Source of the DNA: DASSBG01 sp965651365
Lineage (GTDB): Bacteria > Pseudomonadota > Gammaproteobacteria > Xanthomonadales > Rhodanobacteraceae
Reading direction: 5' to 3'
Assembly (NCBI GenBank): GCA_965651365.1
Contig: CBFGSA010000009.1
Span: 1-39,384, forward strand
Length of the DNA stretch: 39,384 nt
Made by a program: the position numbers and the translations under genes. Shown in pieces: positions 7,201 through 16,048 of the stretch. The notes beneath the pieces were generated by a model. It worked only from the letters and a program-made list of their open reading frames with translations. It was not told the DNA's origin and made no database searches. The first letter of the stretch is position 1; every line of letters begins with the position of its first letter.

Positions 7201-9090
7201 TCAGTGATTGTGCTCATGATTGCCCCCTGCAGCCATTGACTCATTGTTGCGCGCACCCGCACCGGCGTTCAAGGCTTCCAGAAATGGTTGCCCGTAACGC
7301 TCCAGCTTGACCTGGCCCACGCCGCTGACTTCGAGCATCTCGTCGGGATTTGAGGGCATGCGCTCCAGCATCGCATGCAGCGCGCTGTCAGGAAAAATCA
7401 TGTAGGCAGGCAGTTCGTTTTGCTGCGCCAGACGCGTGCGCAGCGCCTTCAGCTCGGTCAGCAGCGGCAGCTTGTCCGGCGGCACGGATGCAGGCACGCT
7501 GCGCGAACGCGTGCTGGATGAGTGTACACGCCGCTCGGATCGGTCGGCCAGCGCCGACTGGCGAATCCGGAACGATCGCTCGCCTTTCAGCAACGGCCCG
7601 CTGGCTGCCGTCAGGTGCAAGGTGGAATAGCCCTCGGCGTCGGCAGTCAGCAGACCATCGGCCAGCAACTGGCGGCACACACCGCGCCATTGCCGGGTAT
7701 CAAGGTCCGCGCCGATGCCGTGCGTACTCAACTGGTCATGGCGCAAGTCGCGGATGCGCGCGGTGTCGGCACCACGCAGGATATCAATCACATGGCCGGC
7801 ACCGAAGCGCTGGCCGCTGCGGTAGACGCAGGACAGAAATTTGCGCGCCAGTTCGGTGGCATCCACGGTTTCCGGTGGATCCAGACAATTGTCACAGGCA
7901 CCGCAGTTGGCTTGCGGCCAGCCCTCGCCCAGCGATTCCAGCAGCAGCTTGCGCCGGCAGCCGGTGGTTTCGGCATAGGCCAGCAGAGCCTCCAGCTTCT
8001 GCTTTTCCACCCGCTTGTACTCGTCACCGGCCTCGGACTGGGCAATCATCTGGCTCAGATTCACCACGTCGCCAAGGCCGTAAGTCATCCAGGCCTCGGC
8101 CGATTCGCCATCGCGCCCGGCACGGCCGGTTTCCTGGTAGTAGCTTTCGATGCTGCGTGGCAGATCGAGATGCACCACAAAACGCACATCGGGCTTGTCA
8201 ATGCCCATGCCGAAAGCGATGGTGGCCACGATCACCACGCCTTCCTCGTAGACGAAGCGGCGCTGGTTGGCTTCGCGCTCGGCACTGGCCATTCCGGCGT
8301 GATACGGCAGCGCCTTGACGCCATGACCGGCCAGCCATTCGGCCGTGCGGTCGACCTTCTTGCGGGTGCCGGCATAGACAATGCCCGACTCACTCCGGTG
8401 GCTGTCGATGAAGCGCGCCAGTTGCCGCCAGCCCGATTGCTTGGGCTGCACGCGGTAACGGATGTTGGGACGGTCGAAGCTGGCGATGAAACGGCGCGCC
8501 TGGCCAAGGCCCAAGCGCTCGGCAATGTCGTTGCGGGTGCGCTCGTCGGCGGTGGCGGTAAGTGCAATGCGTGGCACCTGAGGGAAGCGCTGCGCCAACA
8601 CGTCTAGTTGACGGTACTCGGGTCGGAAGTCGTGCCCCCATTGGGACACGCAGTGCGCCTCGTCGATGGCGAACAGCGCCAGATCGCAATCATCCAGCAA
8701 GGACAGGAAGCGCCCGGTCAGCAGGCGCTCGGGCGCCACATACACCAGGTCGAGTCGGCCACCGCGAAGCGCGTCCTCCACCTCGCGCTGCGATTGCGGG
8801 TCCAGGCTGGAATTGAGAAACGCCGCGCGCACACCCAATTGGCGCAAGGCTTCCACCTGATCGTGCATCAGCGCAATCAGCGGCGACACTACCACCCCGG
8901 TTCCCGAGCGCATCAGGGCGGGAATCTGGTAGCACAAGCTCTTGCCGCCGCCAGTGGGCATCAGCACAAGGGCATCACCGCCACCGGCGACCTGCTGAAT
9001 GATCTCGGCCTGCGGCCCGCGAAAATCGCGGTAGCCGAATGTGGTCGCCAGAATATCGCGCGCCTGCCGTGTGCGCTCCGCTTCAGTCAT
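7201..9090 (-). CDS. recQ: ATP-dependent DNA helicase RecQ
   Basis: This 629-residue superfamily 2 helicase acts in recombination and fork repair, unwinding DNA 3' to 5'. Visible motifs are Walker A MPTGGGKS (44-51), DEAH box AIDEAHCVSQWGHDFRPEY (from 141), motif III ALTATAD, and motif VI QETGRAGRDG. The RecQ zinc-binding cysteines lie around CRRKLLLE...CGACDNC. A winged-helix RQC region follows, then one HRDC domain near 530-600 (ELKALRTRLAQ...GVGQVKLERYGQPFL). ATG 9090 overlaps the kinase stop by 8 bases, so translation is probably coupled. The length matches classical RecQ (about 610 aa). The short tail ends in a Glu/His/Asn-rich stretch with no known role. Confidence 0.96.
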   Translation of the reverse strand: MTEAERTRQARDILATTFGYRDFRGPQAEIIQQVAGGGDALVLMPTGGGKSLCYQIPALMRSGTGVVVSPLIALMHDQVEALRQLGVRAAFLNSSLDPQSQREVEDALRGGRLDLVYVAPERLLTGRFLSLLDDCDLALFAIDEAHCVSQWGHDFRPEYRQLDVLAQRFPQVPRIALTATADERTRNDIAERLGLGQARRFIASFDRPNIRYRVQPKQSGWRQLARFIDSHRSESGIVYAGTRKKVDRTAEWLAGHGVKALPYHAGMASAEREANQRRFVYEEGVVIVATIAFGMGIDKPDVRFVVHLDLPRSIESYYQETGRAGRDGESAEAWMTYGLGDVVNLSQMIAQSEAGDEYKRVEKQKLEALLAYAETTGCRRKLLLESLGEGWPQANCGACDNCLDPPETVDATELARKFLSCVYRSGQRFGAGHVIDILRGADTARIRDLRHDQLSTHGIGADLDTRQWRGVCRQLLADGLLTADAEGYSTLHLTAASGPLLKGERSFRIRQSALADRSERRVHSSSTRSRSVPASVPPDKLPLLTELKALRTRLAQQNELPAYMIFPDSALHAMLERMPSNPDEMLEVSGVGQVKLERYGQPFLEALNAGAGARNNESMAAGGNHEHNH

Positions 9091-11491
9091 GATCGCCGCT
9101 GTGGTTTCCTGGCTTGACCAAACGCGACTGCCACAGCCCGAGCTTGTCCGGCTTGCCCCACGCCTTGTACAGCTCGATCTGGTGCTGCGCAGTTTGCTGT
9201 GCCAGGGGATGATCCGGACCATAGCCCGAAGACGTGGTATAGATTTTCCACGCCCGATCCAGGGTCTGCGCGGATTCCGGATACTTCTTTTCAAGCGTCA
9301 GGATAGTCCCCAGCAAGTCGACGAGTTGACCGCGCGCGCCATTCTTTCTGCCCAGGGCGGCGTCCATGTGCTGGATGGCATCTCGCGCACTTTGCTCGGC
9401 GGCGGCAAGCTGACCGGCATCGCGCAGCAGAAACCCCAGATTGGCATAGGCAAGGACAGCTTGTTGCGAGTCCGGGCCGTAGGTTTTCAATGACCAATCG
9501 AGCATGTGCTGGTAGTAGGGCCTGGCTTCCTCGTTGCGGTCCTGCTGACGGATGGCGCCGCCCAGATTGGAATACAGCCGCATGCGAACCGGATGGTCTG
9601 CGCCATACATCCTGGTGGCGATTGGCAAATAGTGCCGCAGCAGCTTTTCACCCGCAGCATACTTCTTCTGCCGCAGATAGATGATGGCCAGTTCATTGGC
9701 ATCGTCAATGGTGTCGCTGCTGTCGTCGCCATGCAGGGACTTGTCCCTGGCCAGCAGTGCCTTGATCAGGGGCTCGGCGGCGGCGTAGTTGCCCATGTCG
9801 GAATAGATCTGGGCCAGCATTGATTCGCTGCCGGCAATGCCGCGCGAATCATCCGGTAGCGCCTTGCGACGAATTGCCAGCACCGTTTGCATGCGCTTGA
9901 GCGCAGCATCAAGATTGCCAACACGCCAGTCCATTGTCGCGATGTCGTGCTCGACCGTCAGCCGCGGCGGGTTGTCCTCGGGCACGCCTTTGATCAGCGC
10001 CTTCGCCGCCGCCACATCCTGCATGTACACCGGCGGGGAGGCGCCGCTGTTGGCCTGATCAAGTCCGTGCGCCATATGCAGCTGCGCCAGCCGTACCTTT
10101 GGCAAACCGGCCAGCCGCGCCGCCTTGAGCGCTTCGGCATCATGTTCAACCGCCTGCTTGTACAAACCCAGGGCAGCATAGGAGCCGGCAATGGTATGCT
10201 CGATTGACGATCGCACCTCGGGCTCGTCCGCAAGCTCGCTGCCGGCCTTGTCGGCCGCGCGATCCAGCACCAGCCGCATCAGGCTTGTATCACGCCCCTG
10301 GGCGACATCCGGATCGATGCCCATCAACACGTTGCTGATGAAACCCGATACCTGCTCCGCCTTGGCGGCCTCGGTTTTTGCCATCTGGGCCGCCACTTCG
10401 GCATGCCGCTGACCGACAAGCGCCAGCACCAGACCGGCGATGAGCGCGCCCGCAACCAGGATCGACACCAAAATGCCAAAGCGGTGCCGCGACACGAATT
10501 TGCGCATCTGGTAGGTCCGCGACACCGGCATCGCGGACAGTGGCCGGCGCTGCAGATAGCACCCCAGGTCATCGGCCAGCGCCACCGCCGAATCGTAGCG
10601 GTCATCGCGAACTGGTTCCAGCGCCTTGCGCAGCACGGCACGCAATTCGGCTGGCAGGCGGCGCGCCACCTTGAGCAGCGCAGAATGGGCCTGCTCCGGA
10701 TCGGGCAGTGCGCCGTCGACATGCAGCAGGGTCGTGCGCAGATCGGCGCCAGACTGGAACGGACGGGTAGTCAGACCGCTGGCATCGACTTCGGTCAGCA
10801 CCTCAAAGAGCATCACGCCCAGTGAGTACACATCGCTGCGCGTATCGATGTCGCGCATCTCTCCCGCCGCCTGCTCGGGGCTCATGTAGGTGACGGTTCC
10901 GGCCCGTTCGCGCTCGCCACCGGTGCCGCCATCGCTGCCCACGGCGATGCCAAAATCGATGATCTTGGGCTGTGCAATGCCGTCAACCTGCTGCACCAGC
11001 ACATTGTCCGGCTTGAGATCGCGATGGATCACACCCTTCTGGTGCGCGTGCTGCACGCCCAGACATACCCGCTGGAACAGGCGCAGACGATCATTCAAGG
11101 CCAGCTTTCCGGTCTGACACCACTGCGTGATCGGCTGACCCTCGACGTACTCCATCGCAATCCACGCCTGACCATCCTGGCTGGTACCCGCGTCGAACAC
11201 CTGGGCGATCGCCGGATGCTGCATCTGCGCCAGCGCCTGGCGTTCGACTTCGAACCAGGCACGCGCCATCGGGCTGGACACATGGTCGGGCAGCAACTTC
11301 AGGGCAACTTCACGCTGTACGGGCTGCACTTGTTCGGCCAGGTAGACCTGGCCCATGCCGCCTTCGCCCAGCAGGCTGCGAATCAGATAGTTGCCAATGC
11401 GCGACCCGGGTGCGACGCCCTCGCCTTGCCCTGGCGCAGTCGCGCCCAGCACTTCGGTCTTCGCCGAAGAGGATCTTGCCTTGTCGCTCAT
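9083..11491 (-). CDS. Membrane Ser/Thr protein kinase with C-terminal TPR domain
   Basis: This is an 802-residue Hanks-type kinase. The kinase domain (about 33-310) has glycine loop GEGGMG (42-47), ATP lysine K65 in EVALKLL, catalytic HRDLKPDN (156-163), DFG (179-181) and the activation-loop end MSPEQAAG. One transmembrane helix lies at about 338-360. The remaining 440 residues are helical repeats of the TPR type, with units such as IAGSYAALGLYKQAVEHDAEAL, LAQIYSDMGNYAAAEPLI, and YANLGFLLRDAGQLAAAEQS. If the kinase is cytoplasmic the TPR domain faces the periplasm. I chose ATG 11491 because homology begins shortly after it. The gene is between an alkyltransferase-like gene and recQ on the same strand; its substrates are unknown. 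Confidence 0.92.
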   Translation of the reverse strand: MSDKARSSSAKTEVLGATAPGQGEGVAPGSRIGNYLIRSLLGEGGMGQVYLAEQVQPVQREVALKLLPDHVSSPMARAWFEVERQALAQMQHPAIAQVFDAGTSQDGQAWIAMEYVEGQPITQWCQTGKLALNDRLRLFQRVCLGVQHAHQKGVIHRDLKPDNVLVQQVDGIAQPKIIDFGIAVGSDGGTGGERERAGTVTYMSPEQAAGEMRDIDTRSDVYSLGVMLFEVLTEVDASGLTTRPFQSGADLRTTLLHVDGALPDPEQAHSALLKVARRLPAELRAVLRKALEPVRDDRYDSAVALADDLGCYLQRRPLSAMPVSRTYQMRKFVSRHRFGILVSILVAGALIAGLVLALVGQRHAEVAAQMAKTEAAKAEQVSGFISNVLMGIDPDVAQGRDTSLMRLVLDRAADKAGSELADEPEVRSSIEHTIAGSYAALGLYKQAVEHDAEALKAARLAGLPKVRLAQLHMAHGLDQANSGASPPVYMQDVAAAKALIKGVPEDNPPRLTVEHDIATMDWRVGNLDAALKRMQTVLAIRRKALPDDSRGIAGSESMLAQIYSDMGNYAAAEPLIKALLARDKSLHGDDSSDTIDDANELAIIYLRQKKYAAGEKLLRHYLPIATRMYGADHPVRMRLYSNLGGAIRQQDRNEEARPYYQHMLDWSLKTYGPDSQQAVLAYANLGFLLRDAGQLAAAEQSARDAIQHMDAALGRKNGARGQLVDLLGTILTLEKKYPESAQTLDRAWKIYTTSSGYGPDHPLAQQTAQHQIELYKAWGKPDKLGLWQSRLVKPGNHSGDHD

Positions 11492-11519
11492 GCCTGTCGT
11501 CCGGTGCCGAACCCGCTCA

Positions 11520-11879
11520 TCATTTGCCGGGATCCCCCCACAGATGCCTGTCCAACTGGTGATCCAGTCCATGCTCAGTCAGCGATACCCGCCCATTGTG
11601 CACCACAACACCCTCGGCCTGCAGGCGCCGGCACTGCTCACGCCAGGCGTCGCTTCCGGCCGACAGCGCCAGGCTGCCGTTGGCGTGCAAGACCCGGTGC
11701 CAGGGCAATTCCAGATCATCCGGCGTCTCACGCAGTGCTCGACCCACCAGTCGGGCGCGACCGGGCAGTCCGGCGCGTGCCGCAATCTGGCCATAGCTCG
11801 CCACACGCGCTGCAGGAATCGCAGCAACGGCGCGATAAATGGCCATGTAACGAGGGTCGACGGTTTCAGTCATCGTCAT
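11520..11879 (-). CDS. Alkyltransferase-like protein (ATL, MGMT family without the acceptor Cys)
   Basis: This 119-residue protein has the MGMT DNA-binding domain: an IPAARVASYGQIAARAGLPG helix-turn-helix region, then RLVGRALRETPDDLELPWHRVL. The active-site PCHR of methyltransferases reads PWHR here, so the methyl-accepting cysteine is replaced by Trp. That is the defining feature of ATL proteins, which bind O6-alkylguanine without repairing it and are known to hand the lesion to nucleotide excision repair. The C-terminal GVVVHNGRVSLTEHGLDHQLD is also typical. Two ATG codons (11879 and 11873) are possible, neither with a strong Shine-Dalgarno. It is the first gene of the kinase-recQ operon; the kinase starts 28 bases after its stop. 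Confidence 0.9.
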   Translation of the reverse strand: MTMTETVDPRYMAIYRAVAAIPAARVASYGQIAARAGLPGRARLVGRALRETPDDLELPWHRVLHANGSLALSAGSDAWREQCRRLQAEGVVVHNGRVSLTEHGLDHQLDRHLWGDPGK

Positions 11880-11928
11880 GCCAGAGTACCATTGCCGTAC
11901 TCTTCCAGGCGCAAGCGCAGAAGCCGAC

Positions 11929-12339
11929 ATGCACAGTTTCGAACAGGTCCGGTCACAGGTCAGCGGCATATTCCCCTTGGGCATCAACGACCCCTACCTC
12001 ATCAGCTTCGACCTGCCGGTCGAGAACGGCAGCCGCTACCAGGGCATCTATCTGGCCGAACTGGAGACCGATGACGAGCGCAAGGTGCTGCGCATCTCCT
12101 CGCCCATCGCGCCGCTCAACGATACCGACGCGATACGCGCGCTGCGTTTCAACTGGAGCCAGCGCAGCGGCTTTCTGGCCGTGGGTGATCTGGATGGCAC
12201 CGACTACCTGCATCTATGCGAGAACCGCCCCTACGAATCACTGGATCACGCCGAACTGGACCGGCTCATGAATGCCCTGGGTCCACTGGCCGACCGCCTG
12301 AGCCGCCTCATCACACAAAGCGACGACGACTCGACCTGA
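11929..12339 (+). CDS. Small cytoplasmic protein of unknown function
   Basis: This is a 136-residue acidic protein starting at ATG 11929, transcribed divergently from the alkyltransferase-like gene. There is no signal peptide or membrane segment. The sequence alternates strands and helices (IFPLGINDPYLISFDLPVENG, IYLAELETDDERKVLRISSPIA, RSGFLAVGDLDGTDYLHLCEN, then a C-terminal helix LDRLMNALGPLADRLSRLI). The layout resembles YbjN or type III secretion chaperone-like folds, which are built from a sheet packed on two helices. I do not recognise a specific family, and the neighbours give no functional clue, so this fold suggestion is tentative. Confidence 0.65.
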   Translation: MHSFEQVRSQVSGIFPLGINDPYLISFDLPVENGSRYQGIYLAELETDDERKVLRISSPIAPLNDTDAIRALRFNWSQRSGFLAVGDLDGTDYLHLCENRPYESLDHAELDRLMNALGPLADRLSRLITQSDDDST

Positions 12340-12366
12340 ACCCAACAAACCAAAACGGATAAGCCC

Positions 12367-13059
12367 ATGAGCCAACGCACTGCCATCATCACCGGCGCCG
12401 GCGGCGCACTCGCCAGCCATCTGGTCCAGGCCTGCAACGAGGCAGGCTGGACGCTGGCGCTGACCGCCTACGACGAAGCTGAAGCCGACCGTCTGCGTGA
12501 CAATCACGCCGATGCCGTCGTGGTTCAGGCCGACCTCGCCGATCCGGCGCAAGCCCAGGCGGCGATGGGCCAGGCAGTGCAGCAGCTGAACCATGTGGAC
12601 TGCCTGTTCAACATTGCCGGCGGCTTCGGCATGTCCGATGCCCTCGGCACCAACCCGGATGACCTGGAAGCCCAGCTTTCGATCAACTTCCGCAGCGCCT
12701 TCAATGCCAGCCGCGCCGTGCTCCCCGCCATGCTGGCTCGGGGTCGGGGCTTCATCCTCGGCGTCGGTGCGGCTGCCGCCATCGACGGTGGTGGCGGCAT
12801 GGGCGCCTACGCCAGCGCCAAGGCCGCCCTGGTGACCTGGCTGAAATCGCTGCGCCAGGAAGTGGCGCCCAAAGGCGTTGATGTCGCCATCATCTACCCG
12901 ATGGCCGCCATCGACACGGCGGGCAACCGCAAGGCCATGCCCGATGCCGACCCCGCCGACTGGATCGACCCCGCCGAGCTGGCCGCAACGATGCTGCATC
13001 TGGCCACGCGCTCGCGCGCCGGCCGCATCGACGAAGTGCGCGTCTACCCCCGGCCGTGA
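12367..13059 (+). CDS. Short-chain dehydrogenase/reductase (SDR)
   Basis: This is a 230-residue NAD(P)-dependent oxidoreductase. The Rossmann motif IITGAGGALASHLV is at the N-terminus. FNIAGGFG (an NAG-like motif) follows near residue 80. The catalytic pair is in GAYASAKAALV (Tyr and Lys four apart, near 142-146), and IIYPMAAIDT follows in the usual substrate-loop position. The length is typical for classical SDRs. It starts 27 bases after the preceding unknown gene, so the two may be co-transcribed. The substrate is not predictable. A REP hairpin starts 6 bases after its stop and separates it from the convergent KDO transferase gene. Confidence 0.85.
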   Translation: MSQRTAIITGAGGALASHLVQACNEAGWTLALTAYDEAEADRLRDNHADAVVVQADLADPAQAQAAMGQAVQQLNHVDCLFNIAGGFGMSDALGTNPDDLEAQLSINFRSAFNASRAVLPAMLARGRGFILGVGAAAAIDGGGGMGAYASAKAALVTWLKSLRQEVAPKGVDVAIIYPMAAIDTAGNRKAMPDADPADWIDPAELAATMLHLATRSRAGRIDEVRVYPRP

Positions 13060-13065
13060 GGTGGT

Positions 13066-13098
13066 GTCGGGTTCTGCCATCGGCAGATCCCGACCTAC
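13066..13098. repeat. REP hairpin (family 1) overlapping the waaA stop codon
   Basis: On the minus strand this reads GTAG, then GTCGGGATCTGCC, a short loop, and GGCAGAACCCGAC. The element fills the gap between the convergent SDR and waaA genes. The TAG inside its GTAG head (13095-13097) is the waaA stop codon. The same unit recurs near 17.6, 22.0, 23.0-23.2 and 26.1 kb. Confidence 0.85.
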
Positions 13099-14399
13099 GT
13101 GGGATTGCGGTTGGTCGGGAACGGTGTGCTCTCGGCGTAAACCCGGTCCAATACCCGCATGGTGCGGATGACCGCGCCGCGCTCGCGCTCGAACACCTGG
13201 CGCGCGGCCATGCCCATGCGTTGGCGACGCGCGGTGTCGGCCAGCAGGTCGTTGACGGCGGTGCCCAGCGATTCGGCATCGCGCACCCGTGCCGCGCCGC
13301 CGTCCTTGACCAGGGTGCGGGTGATTTCGGCAAAATTGAAGGTCAATGGCCCGACCAGCACGGGCTTGGCCAGGGCGGCCGGTTCCAGCACGTTGTGGCC
13401 GCCGATCGGAGCCAGCGAACCGGCCACGAATGCCACATCCACGGCCGCGAAATAATTCATCAACTCGCCCATGGTGTCGATCACGAAGCATTGCATGAGT
13501 GCCGACGGGGCCTCGTCGATGCTGCGCACGCCGACACTGAAGCCCAGGTGACGACCGGTCTGTTCGACGGCGCGAAAGCGCTCCGGGTGGCGAGGCGCCA
13601 CCAGCAGCAGGGCATCGGGAAAGCGCCGCAGCACCTCCAGGTGGGCCTTGAACACGGCCAGCTCCTCGCCTTCGTGGGTACTGGCCGCAATCCATACCGG
13701 TCGCGCCAGGCCCCAGGCCTTGCGCATCGCCAGACCCTGGGTCAGCCAGTGCGCCGACACGCTCATGTCGAACTTCAGGTTGCCGGCAATCGTCACCCGC
13801 GCCGGCTCGGCACCCAGCACCTCGAAACGCCGCGCATCAGCGTGCGACTGGGCGGCGACCTCGCGTGCCCGACGCAGCGCCGAGCGTGCCAGCGACCATA
13901 CCGGCCGGTAGCCGCGCAGCGAGCGCTCCGACAGGCGGCCATTGACGATCACCAGCGGAATCTTGCGCGCATCGCACTCGAAATACAGATTGGGCCAGAT
14001 CTCGGTTTCCAGAATCACCGCCATGCGCGGCCGGATGCGATCCAGAAAGCGCCGCACCGAAGCCGGCAGATCGTAGGGCAGATAGACATGAAACACACGG
14101 TCGCCAAACAGGTGCACAACCCGCTCCGACCCGGTCGGCGTAATCGTCGTGACCACGAACGGGTGCTCGGCATGGCGTTCCATCAGCGCCTCGATCAGCG
14201 GCACCGCGGCATTCACCTCGCCCACCGAAACAGCGTGGATCCAGATGCTGTCTGTGATGTCCGGCGCGGGGAAAAAGCCGAAACGCTCGCGCCAGCGCGC
14301 GAAGTAATCGCGATAGCGCAGACCGCGCGAGGCCAGCCGATACAGAATGATCGGCGTGCCCAGATACATGATCAGTGTATAGAAAAAGCGTTTGAACAC
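13095..14399 (-). CDS. waaA: 3-deoxy-D-manno-octulosonic acid (KDO) transferase
   Basis: This 434-residue GT30 glycosyltransferase attaches KDO from CMP-KDO to lipid IV-A at the inner face of the cytoplasmic membrane in lipopolysaccharide synthesis. The N-terminal hydrophobic anchor (FFYTLIMYLGTPIILYRL) precedes the acceptor-binding part. IWIHAVSVGEVNAA carries the conserved catalytic Glu, and ETEIWPNL is a hallmark of the family. The C-terminal half has STHEGEE, VAPRHPERF and GSLAPIGGHNVLEPA. I chose GTG 14399, with GGAG 5 bases upstream, because the hydrophobic anchor starts right after it; upstream residues are antisense to the macrodomain gene. The length matches the family's roughly 425 residues. 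Its stop codon lies within a REP element. Confidence 0.95.
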   Translation of the reverse strand: MFKRFFYTLIMYLGTPIILYRLASRGLRYRDYFARWRERFGFFPAPDITDSIWIHAVSVGEVNAAVPLIEALMERHAEHPFVVTTITPTGSERVVHLFGDRVFHVYLPYDLPASVRRFLDRIRPRMAVILETEIWPNLYFECDARKIPLVIVNGRLSERSLRGYRPVWSLARSALRRAREVAAQSHADARRFEVLGAEPARVTIAGNLKFDMSVSAHWLTQGLAMRKAWGLARPVWIAASTHEGEELAVFKAHLEVLRRFPDALLLVAPRHPERFRAVEQTGRHLGFSVGVRSIDEAPSALMQCFVIDTMGELMNYFAAVDVAFVAGSLAPIGGHNVLEPAALAKPVLVGPLTFNFAEITRTLVKDGGAARVRDAESLGTAVNDLLADTARRQRMGMAARQVFERERGAVIRTMRVLDRVYAESTPFPTNRNPT

Positions 14400-14478
14400 G
14401 ACGGCTCCGGCTGGCGACTCCGCAGTATGCCAGAGGGCTGCTGTAGGATGCTGTGAACGAAATGCAGCGCATCTGGCC

Positions 14479-15009
14479 ATGCCGCACATCGAAATCAGCG
14501 AAACCGACATTACACGCCTTGACGTCGATGCCATCGTCAACGCCGCCAACCGGGCGCTTCTGGGTGGCGGCGGCGTGGATGGCGCCATCCATCGTGCGGC
14601 CGGACCGCGGTTGCTGAAAGCCTGCCGCGCACTGCCCGAGGTCGCGCCGAACGTGCGCTGTCCCACGGGTGAGGCCCGCATCACGCCGGGCTTCAACCTG
14701 CCGGCACGCCACGTAATCCACACCGTGGGCCCGGTCTGGCACGGCGGCGACCGGGGCGAGCCCGGTCTGCTGGCACGCTGCTACCGCAACTCGCTGCAAC
14801 TGGCGGCGGCACAGCAGCTCGACAGCATTGCCTTTCCCGCCATCAGCTGCGGCGTGTACGGCTATCCGCTGGAAGCTGCAGCGCGCATCGCGATCGATAC
14901 AATCCGCAAGCATGCGGCCAAGCACGAGCACCCGCAATGCATCGTCTTGTGTGCGCACGGCGGGGACGCCGCCAAGATTCTGCGCCAGATACTCGCAACC
15001 CCGGATTGA
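14479..15009 (+). CDS. Macrodomain protein, O-acetyl-ADP-ribose deacetylase-like
   Basis: This 176-residue single macrodomain starts at ATG 14479. The signature DAIVNAANRALLGGGGVDGAIHRAAG lies near residues 15-40, containing the Asn and Asp that contact ADP-ribose. AISCGVYGYPLEAAARIA is the second conserved loop. The pattern matches the MacroD/YmdB subgroup, which removes acetyl from O-acetyl-ADP-ribose or mono-ADP-ribose from acidic residues. It is divergent from waaA, separated by 79 bases. There is no adjacent sirtuin or ADP-ribosyltransferase gene, so it is probably a housekeeping enzyme. Confidence 0.9.
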   Translation: MPHIEISETDITRLDVDAIVNAANRALLGGGGVDGAIHRAAGPRLLKACRALPEVAPNVRCPTGEARITPGFNLPARHVIHTVGPVWHGGDRGEPGLLARCYRNSLQLAAAQQLDSIAFPAISCGVYGYPLEAAARIAIDTIRKHAAKHEHPQCIVLCAHGGDAAKILRQILATPD

Positions 15010-15214
15010 CGATGTTTGGGGAACCTTGGCAAAAAGCGCACTCGTCATGCCCAAATCCGATTCACCGCATCGCAACACCGCCAGCGCAAGGCTGCGCCAT
15101 CCTCGCGAGACTCGGCGTTATCGCGTAAAATAGGGCAGTGATCCTCTTGTGCCATGTGCAGCTTGTCTGCATCTGGGGCCAACCGCTCCATTTTCATTCC
15201 TTGACGCAATCTCG

Positions 15215-15979
15215 ATGCAAGAATCCGAGCACTTGCCCGACAGTTTTCTGCCCGGCGACAACCCGATAGCGGATGACGGCGATGCCGCCACCTTCTGCTC
15301 TACCTGTGCGTTTTCCAGCGCCTGTCTGGCCTCGGGGTACGGCAAGCCGGAACTGGAGGAGCTGCATTGCCTGGTCGAGCACGTCGGCCTGTTCAAGCCC
15401 GGCGAGCATGTGTTCCGCACTGGCGAGCCGTTCCGGGCCATCTATGCGGTGCGCCAGGGTACGGTCAAGACCGTGGTGGTCAATCGCGAAGGCCATGAGC
15501 AGGTGCTGGGTTTCTACCTTCCCGGCGAAGTCGTGGGACTGAATGCGATCTATCCGGAAAAGTATCCCTGCGATGCGATTGCGCTGGAGTCGGCCGAGTT
15601 CTGCCGTTTTTCATTCCCGGCCATGAGCGCACTGGCCTCGCGCATGCCCAGCGTGCAGCAGCACCTGTTCCGGATGCTGAGCAAGGAGCTGGGTGCGGCT
15701 TCGCTGCTGGCCGGCGACCACAGCGCGGACGAGCGCATGGCGGCTTTTCTGATTGACCTCGGTGACCGCTACGCGGTGCGAGGCTTCTCCGGTACCCGCT
15801 TTCGCCTCAGCATGTCGCGCAGCGACATCGCCAACTACCTGCGCCTGGCGACCGAGACCGTCAGTCGCGTGTTGGGCCGCTTCCGCGACAACGAGCTGAT
15901 GCGCATCGAAGGGCGCAAAGTGGAGCTGGTTGACGTCGCCAGGCTGCGCCAACTGGCCAGCAACGTGTTCAACAACTGA
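15215..15979 (+). CDS. FNR/ANR-type oxygen-sensing transcription regulator
   Basis: This is a 254-residue CRP/FNR-family activator. The N-terminal cysteines C28, C31 and C37 (spacing Cx2Cx5C) and C130, aligned with FNR C122 in the ExxxxC motif of ESAEFC, make a complete ligand set for an oxygen-labile [4Fe-4S] cluster. The C-terminal helix-turn-helix contains MSRSDIANYLRLATETVSRV; the E-x-x-S-R recognition residues are those that read TTGAT-N4-ATCAA. I chose ATG 15215 because FNR homology starts there; an upstream ATG at 15149 has no support. Seven matching boxes downstream suggest it is the local master regulator. An NnrS-like gene follows 69 bases later. Confidence 0.93.
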   Translation: MQESEHLPDSFLPGDNPIADDGDAATFCSTCAFSSACLASGYGKPELEELHCLVEHVGLFKPGEHVFRTGEPFRAIYAVRQGTVKTVVVNREGHEQVLGFYLPGEVVGLNAIYPEKYPCDAIALESAEFCRFSFPAMSALASRMPSVQQHLFRMLSKELGAASLLAGDHSADERMAAFLIDLGDRYAVRGFSGTRFRLSMSRSDIANYLRLATETVSRVLGRFRDNELMRIEGRKVELVDVARLRQLASNVFNN

Positions 15980-15989
15980 TCTGGATCAC
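15976..15989. promoter_or_regulatory. Probable FNR box upstream of nnrS-like gene
   Basis: CTGATCTGGATCAC differs from TTGAT-N4-ATCAA only at the two outermost bases. It overlaps the fnr stop codon. The centre is about 66 bases before the TTG start at 16049, which would place transcription start near 16024 if it is a class II site. It is a weaker match than the others in the window. Confidence 0.5.
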
Positions 15990-16048
15990 GTCCGCTGCCG
16001 GTCAAAGCGCGCATCATGAGCGGCTGAATTCCTTGCGGAGCATGCATC

